DNA of 64,000 nucleotides. Source: Nibrella saemangeumensis (GTDB lineage Bacteria > Bacteroidota > Bacteroidia > Cytophagales > Spirosomataceae). The position numbers were made by a program, and so were the translations under genes. The stretch is taken from NCBI RefSeq assembly GCF_039541915.1, contig NZ_BAABHD010000029.1, forward strand, positions 186,001-250,000, given 5' to 3'. The notes under the pieces are model-generated. The model did not search any database, had not been told where the DNA came from, and saw nothing but the letters and a program-made list of their open reading frames with translations. Below are positions 61,351-64,000 of the stretch, piece after piece; position 1 is the first letter of the stretch; each line of letters starts with the position of its first letter.

Positions 61351-63723
61351 TTAAAAGCGGTAGCCCAGGCTTAGCCGGAAATTACGGGGGGCTTCTGTTT
61401 GCCAGTAGTAATAGCCGGCGTATGGGTACGGAGCGCCCGAGAATAGGTAAGCATTCAGCATATTATTGACGTTCAGCGCCAGGCTCACCCGGTTGTTCTG
61501 CCACGACACGGCTCCGTCGGCCCGGAGGTAATTCGGCAGGTTGGACTGGTTCGATACCGGGTCGACAAACCAGCCGAACCGCTCCAGTTGCCACTGGTAG
61601 CCAAGTGACACGCCCAGGCCCTGCAGGGCTCCTTCGGGCAGGCGGTACGACAACCAGGCGTTGGTGACATGGCGGGCAAAGCCCGGCACGTAGTTACCAA
61701 CATTTTCGGAGCGGGTATCTTTGGTGATTTTAGAGTCGGTGAGCGCGTAGTTGGCAATCAGGTTCAGCCCCCGCAGGAGTTCGCCCCGCAGGTCAACCTC
61801 TACCCCACTGGTTTGGGTTTGCCCGAGCTGCACGGAAAAATTAGGATTGGTCGGGTCGGTGGTCAGCACATTGTTCTTGGTAATGCGGTACACCGAAACG
61901 GTCGAACTCCAGCGACCGTCGGACCAGTCTTTCTTCACCCCGGCTTCCAGGTTGTTTCCCCGAATCGGCTGGAAGGCATTGCCCTGGGCATCGACGCCGG
62001 CCTGCGGCACAAACGACTGATCGTAGAGGGCGTACACGGACGTTTGCTTATTGACCGACCCACTAATGCCCACTCGTGGCGTAAAAACTGTTTCGTTGGT
62101 GCCGGCCCCGTACTGGCTATCTCTGGCTGAAGTCATCCGGCCTGCCAGCGTAAGCCGTACCCGATCCTGCCAGAAACGGAGCTCGTCCTGTACGTACAGC
62201 CCCGAATACGACTGACTCAGCACATTGATACCAGCGCGGTACCGCAGACTGGCGGAACGGTCAAACCGGGGAAGCAGCCGGGTCGGCAGGTAGTAATTGG
62301 GCTGAAGGCTGTTAAACACGAACGTACTGTCGTAGAGCGGGAAAGACTGGTTCCAGTCGGCAATGTACTGCTTGGTGCCGAGGTCGAGACCAGCCAGAAT
62401 GCGGTGGGTAACGGGTCCGGTGGTGACGTCACCGTTGACAAAAAGCTGACCAAACCGGCCTTCGTTGAAGGCATCCCAGATGCTGACCCGGCGGAAAATA
62501 TCACCCCTGGCGTTGGTCGAGTCGGCCCAGAGCGAACTGCCCACCTGCTTGTAGTTGAAGTAAGCAAGCTGGCCGGTCAGCTTCCAGTTTGGACTCAATT
62601 GATGATTCAGGATCAGAAAGGCACTATGGTCGTTGATCTTTGAGGGGTCCAGATTAGCTGAAGCGGTGGTAGCGTTGACTGGCAAACCGCCAAACCCGTT
62701 TTTGCCGAACACATACGCCGACCCAATGGCCGACATTCGCGAGAACTGGTACGTATACTCGGCTGTAATCGATGTCTGTTCGCTGATCTTATAGGTCAGG
62801 ACCGGAGCAATGGTATAGCGGTTGTTGAACTCAACGTCGCGGTGGGAGCCCCGGGTCTGGCCCATCAGGTTGAACCGGTACAGCAACTTACCATCCTGAC
62901 GCAGCTTACCGTCCAAGTCAATGGTAGCCCGGTAGGTATCAAAACTGCCCATAGTCATGGTGGCCTCTCCCCGGCTGTTGCCCGTCGGCTTTTTGGTAAC
63001 GATATTATAAAATCCGCTGGGTTCGCCATTGGCCATCATAAACCCGGCCGGGCCTTTTACAAACTCCACCCGGTCGACCATCGACATATCTTCGGCCAGC
63101 GGTCCCCAGGTCGACTGTACGTTCATGCCGTTACGGAACGGCGCAATGCGCGAACCCCGCATGTTCAGCCGGGCATAATTGTCCCAGTGCTCCTGTTTGG
63201 TAACGCCACTGACGTTTCGCGAAACCCCTTCGAGCATATCAAAGATCTGCTGATCAGCCAGTATCTGACGGCTCACCACCTGTACGTTCTGGGGCAGTTC
63301 GAGCAAAGGTGTTTTCACCCGCAGACTATACGATGGCACATCGGCTTTATACGGATTTCGCCCGTCGACTGTTACTTCCTGCAATTGCTGTGCGGCTTCT
63401 GCCAGAACAAGGTCACTCAACTGCGTCGTCTCACCGGCGGTAACAGTGATAACCTGCTGGTACCGGTCAAACCCGATATGGGTCATCACCAATGTGTACT
63501 GACCAGCCTGTATCCTATCCAGTAAAAATCGCCCCTGTTCATCGGTTTGCGTCCCGAGCCTGGATGACATAATGCGGACACTTGTCTGTGGAAGCGGCAA
63601 CCCGTTGCTGGTAACTACCCGGCCGCTGAGGCTACCGGTCGGCTGGGCAGATGCTGGCTGAACAAATCCAACCAACCAGCAGCTAAGCAACATCTGAACA
63701 AAGTATATAACTCTTGTTTGCAT
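61351..63723 (-). CDS. TonB-dependent siderophore receptor
   Basis: 790-residue outer membrane receptor. Signal peptide (MLLSCWLVGFVQPASAQ), CarboxypepD_reg-like domain at about 30-110 (LSGRVVTSNGLPLPQTSVRI), plug domain at about 135-245 (LLELPQNVQVVSRQILADQQ; MVDRVEFVKGPAGFMMANGEP, SGFYNIVTKKPTG), then a 22-strand barrel ending in FRLSLGYRF. The GxPxGF/YNIVTKKP pattern is specific for siderophore receptors. The following PepSY protein gene supports iron uptake. A good promoter stands at 63747-63776. Siderophore type unknown; no siderophore synthesis genes are in the window. Confidence 0.95.
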   Translation of the reverse strand: MQTRVIYFVQMLLSCWLVGFVQPASAQPTGSLSGRVVTSNGLPLPQTSVRIMSSRLGTQTDEQGRFLLDRIQAGQYTLVMTHIGFDRYQQVITVTAGETTQLSDLVLAEAAQQLQEVTVDGRNPYKADVPSYSLRVKTPLLELPQNVQVVSRQILADQQIFDMLEGVSRNVSGVTKQEHWDNYARLNMRGSRIAPFRNGMNVQSTWGPLAEDMSMVDRVEFVKGPAGFMMANGEPSGFYNIVTKKPTGNSRGEATMTMGSFDTYRATIDLDGKLRQDGKLLYRFNLMGQTRGSHRDVEFNNRYTIAPVLTYKISEQTSITAEYTYQFSRMSAIGSAYVFGKNGFGGLPVNATTASANLDPSKINDHSAFLILNHQLSPNWKLTGQLAYFNYKQVGSSLWADSTNARGDIFRRVSIWDAFNEGRFGQLFVNGDVTTGPVTHRILAGLDLGTKQYIADWNQSFPLYDSTFVFNSLQPNYYLPTRLLPRFDRSASLRYRAGINVLSQSYSGLYVQDELRFWQDRVRLTLAGRMTSARDSQYGAGTNETVFTPRVGISGSVNKQTSVYALYDQSFVPQAGVDAQGNAFQPIRGNNLEAGVKKDWSDGRWSSTVSVYRITKNNVLTTDPTNPNFSVQLGQTQTSGVEVDLRGELLRGLNLIANYALTDSKITKDTRSENVGNYVPGFARHVTNAWLSYRLPEGALQGLGVSLGYQWQLERFGWFVDPVSNQSNLPNYLRADGAVSWQNNRVSLALNVNNMLNAYLFSGAPYPYAGYYYWQTEAPRNFRLSLGYRF

Positions 63724-63746
63724 AGTTTATTTAGACTAATTTTAAA

Positions 63747-63776
63747 CAAAAGTATAAATGCAGGTTATACTGTCAA
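63747..63776 (-). promoter_or_regulatory. Bacteroidota promoter of the siderophore receptor operon
   Basis: On the minus strand TTG (63776-63774, within CTTGACA), 19 bp, then TACTTTTG (63754-63747): an exact fit to TTG-N19-TANNTTTG. The start codon is about 24 bp further, giving a very short leader. No Fur-type palindrome was recognised in it. Confidence 0.6.
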
Positions 63777-63940
63777 GATTTTCCAGGAAGAATCAAGAAA
63801 GTTCAGGAGATATTACCAAAGGATGGACAGGTACTGACCAGCTTTTGTAAACTTCGTACTGTGCTACTGACAGCCAGCAATGAATCCGGGCCTGTGGTTA
63901 AATTCCGGCTCCGCAAAACACAGTACCCGTTTTTTGATAG

Positions 63941-64000
63941 CTACTCCCACGTTTTCAGTTGCAGGTTATTACCGTCAAAGACCGCATACGTCCGGGCCGA
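63941..64000 (-). CDS. C-terminal end of a minus-strand gene (cut by the window edge)
   Basis: Reading in from the edge on the minus strand gives 19 residues (ending FDGNNLQLKTWE) and a TAG stop at 63943-63941. The residues look like a terminal beta-strand of a soluble protein, and the gene would precede the receptor operon on the same strand. Too short to name; it could be a chance open frame. The 197 bp between it and the receptor promoter show nothing else. Confidence 0.35.
   Translation of the reverse strand, partial: SARTYAVFDGNNLQLKTWE

Noticed and set aside
1..64000. CRISPR arrays, insertion sequences, integrases, tRNA or rRNA genes
   Set aside because: Looked for on both strands; no spaced direct repeats of CRISPR type, no transposase or recombinase motifs and no tRNA-like cloverleaf were noticed. 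The periodic arrays at 45407 and 46246 are short, inverted and lack unique spacers.

Overview
This 64 kb window looks like chromosome from a Bacteroidota of the order Cytophagales, most likely a Spirosoma-like member of the Spirosomataceae. The evidence is two FecR-SusC-SusD sets, a VCBS/ASPIC lipoprotein, a Wzi-type capsule protein, TANNTTTG-type promoters, and uniformly GC-rich coding sequence with AT-rich spacers. I saw no tRNA, rRNA, CRISPR array, transposase or phage gene. The assignment rests on family recognition, not on a search.

Layout. 1-9567 (+): a FecR anti-sigma factor cut by the window edge, a SusC transporter with an STN signalling domain, its SusD, and a large FG-GAP/ASPIC lipoprotein. 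9867-15494 (-): an AT-rich orphan, a VOC protein, a Tat-exported class V aminotransferase, an FAD oxidoreductase and an acyl-CoA synthetase. 15747-35131 (+): a 19 kb exopolysaccharide locus of 16 same-strand genes, ending in a perfect 24-bp palindromic terminator. 35181-37557 (-): a Wzi-like outer membrane protein and an unknown exported protein. 37720-48793 (+): an acetoacetate-decarboxylase-like protein, a second FecR-SusC-SusD set, and four exported sugar enzymes (xylose-isomerase-like, DUF1080, Gfo/Idh/MocA, PmoA-like). 48873-60080: housekeeping and membrane genes (polyferredoxin, DJ-1/PfpI protein, CpsB-like protein, frr, pyrH, biotin carrier, DMT transporter, dusB, CPBP protease, cdsA). 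60157-63723 (-): a TonB siderophore receptor followed by a PepSY reductase-like protein behind a good Bacteroidota promoter.

How the genes work together. The exopolysaccharide locus encodes export (Wza-like, Wzc-like), a flippase, a polymerase-like protein, and a WbpE/WbpD/WbpB trio expected to make a UDP-2,3-diacetamido-uronic acid. It also encodes a WbuX/WbuY/WbuZ-type set expected to convert an N-acetyl group to an acetamidino group. Two asparagine-synthetase-like amidotransferases follow the polymerase, and one is fused to a family 2 glycosyltransferase domain. The coherent reading is a polymer whose uronate sugars are decorated with both amidine and amide nitrogen. The AsnB-glycosyltransferase fusion is the most unusual single protein here. 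The second Sus locus and the four downstream enzymes fit an oxidative (3-keto-glycoside) route of glycan breakdown in the periplasm.

Other points of note: a CpsB/YwqE-like phosphatase that has lost most metal ligands; an apparent paired loss of the FecR C-terminal domain and the SusC STN domain in the second Sus locus; a HisF homologue with catalytic Asp11 replaced by Leu; and octamer-based inverted arrays in both spacers around the DUF1080 gene.
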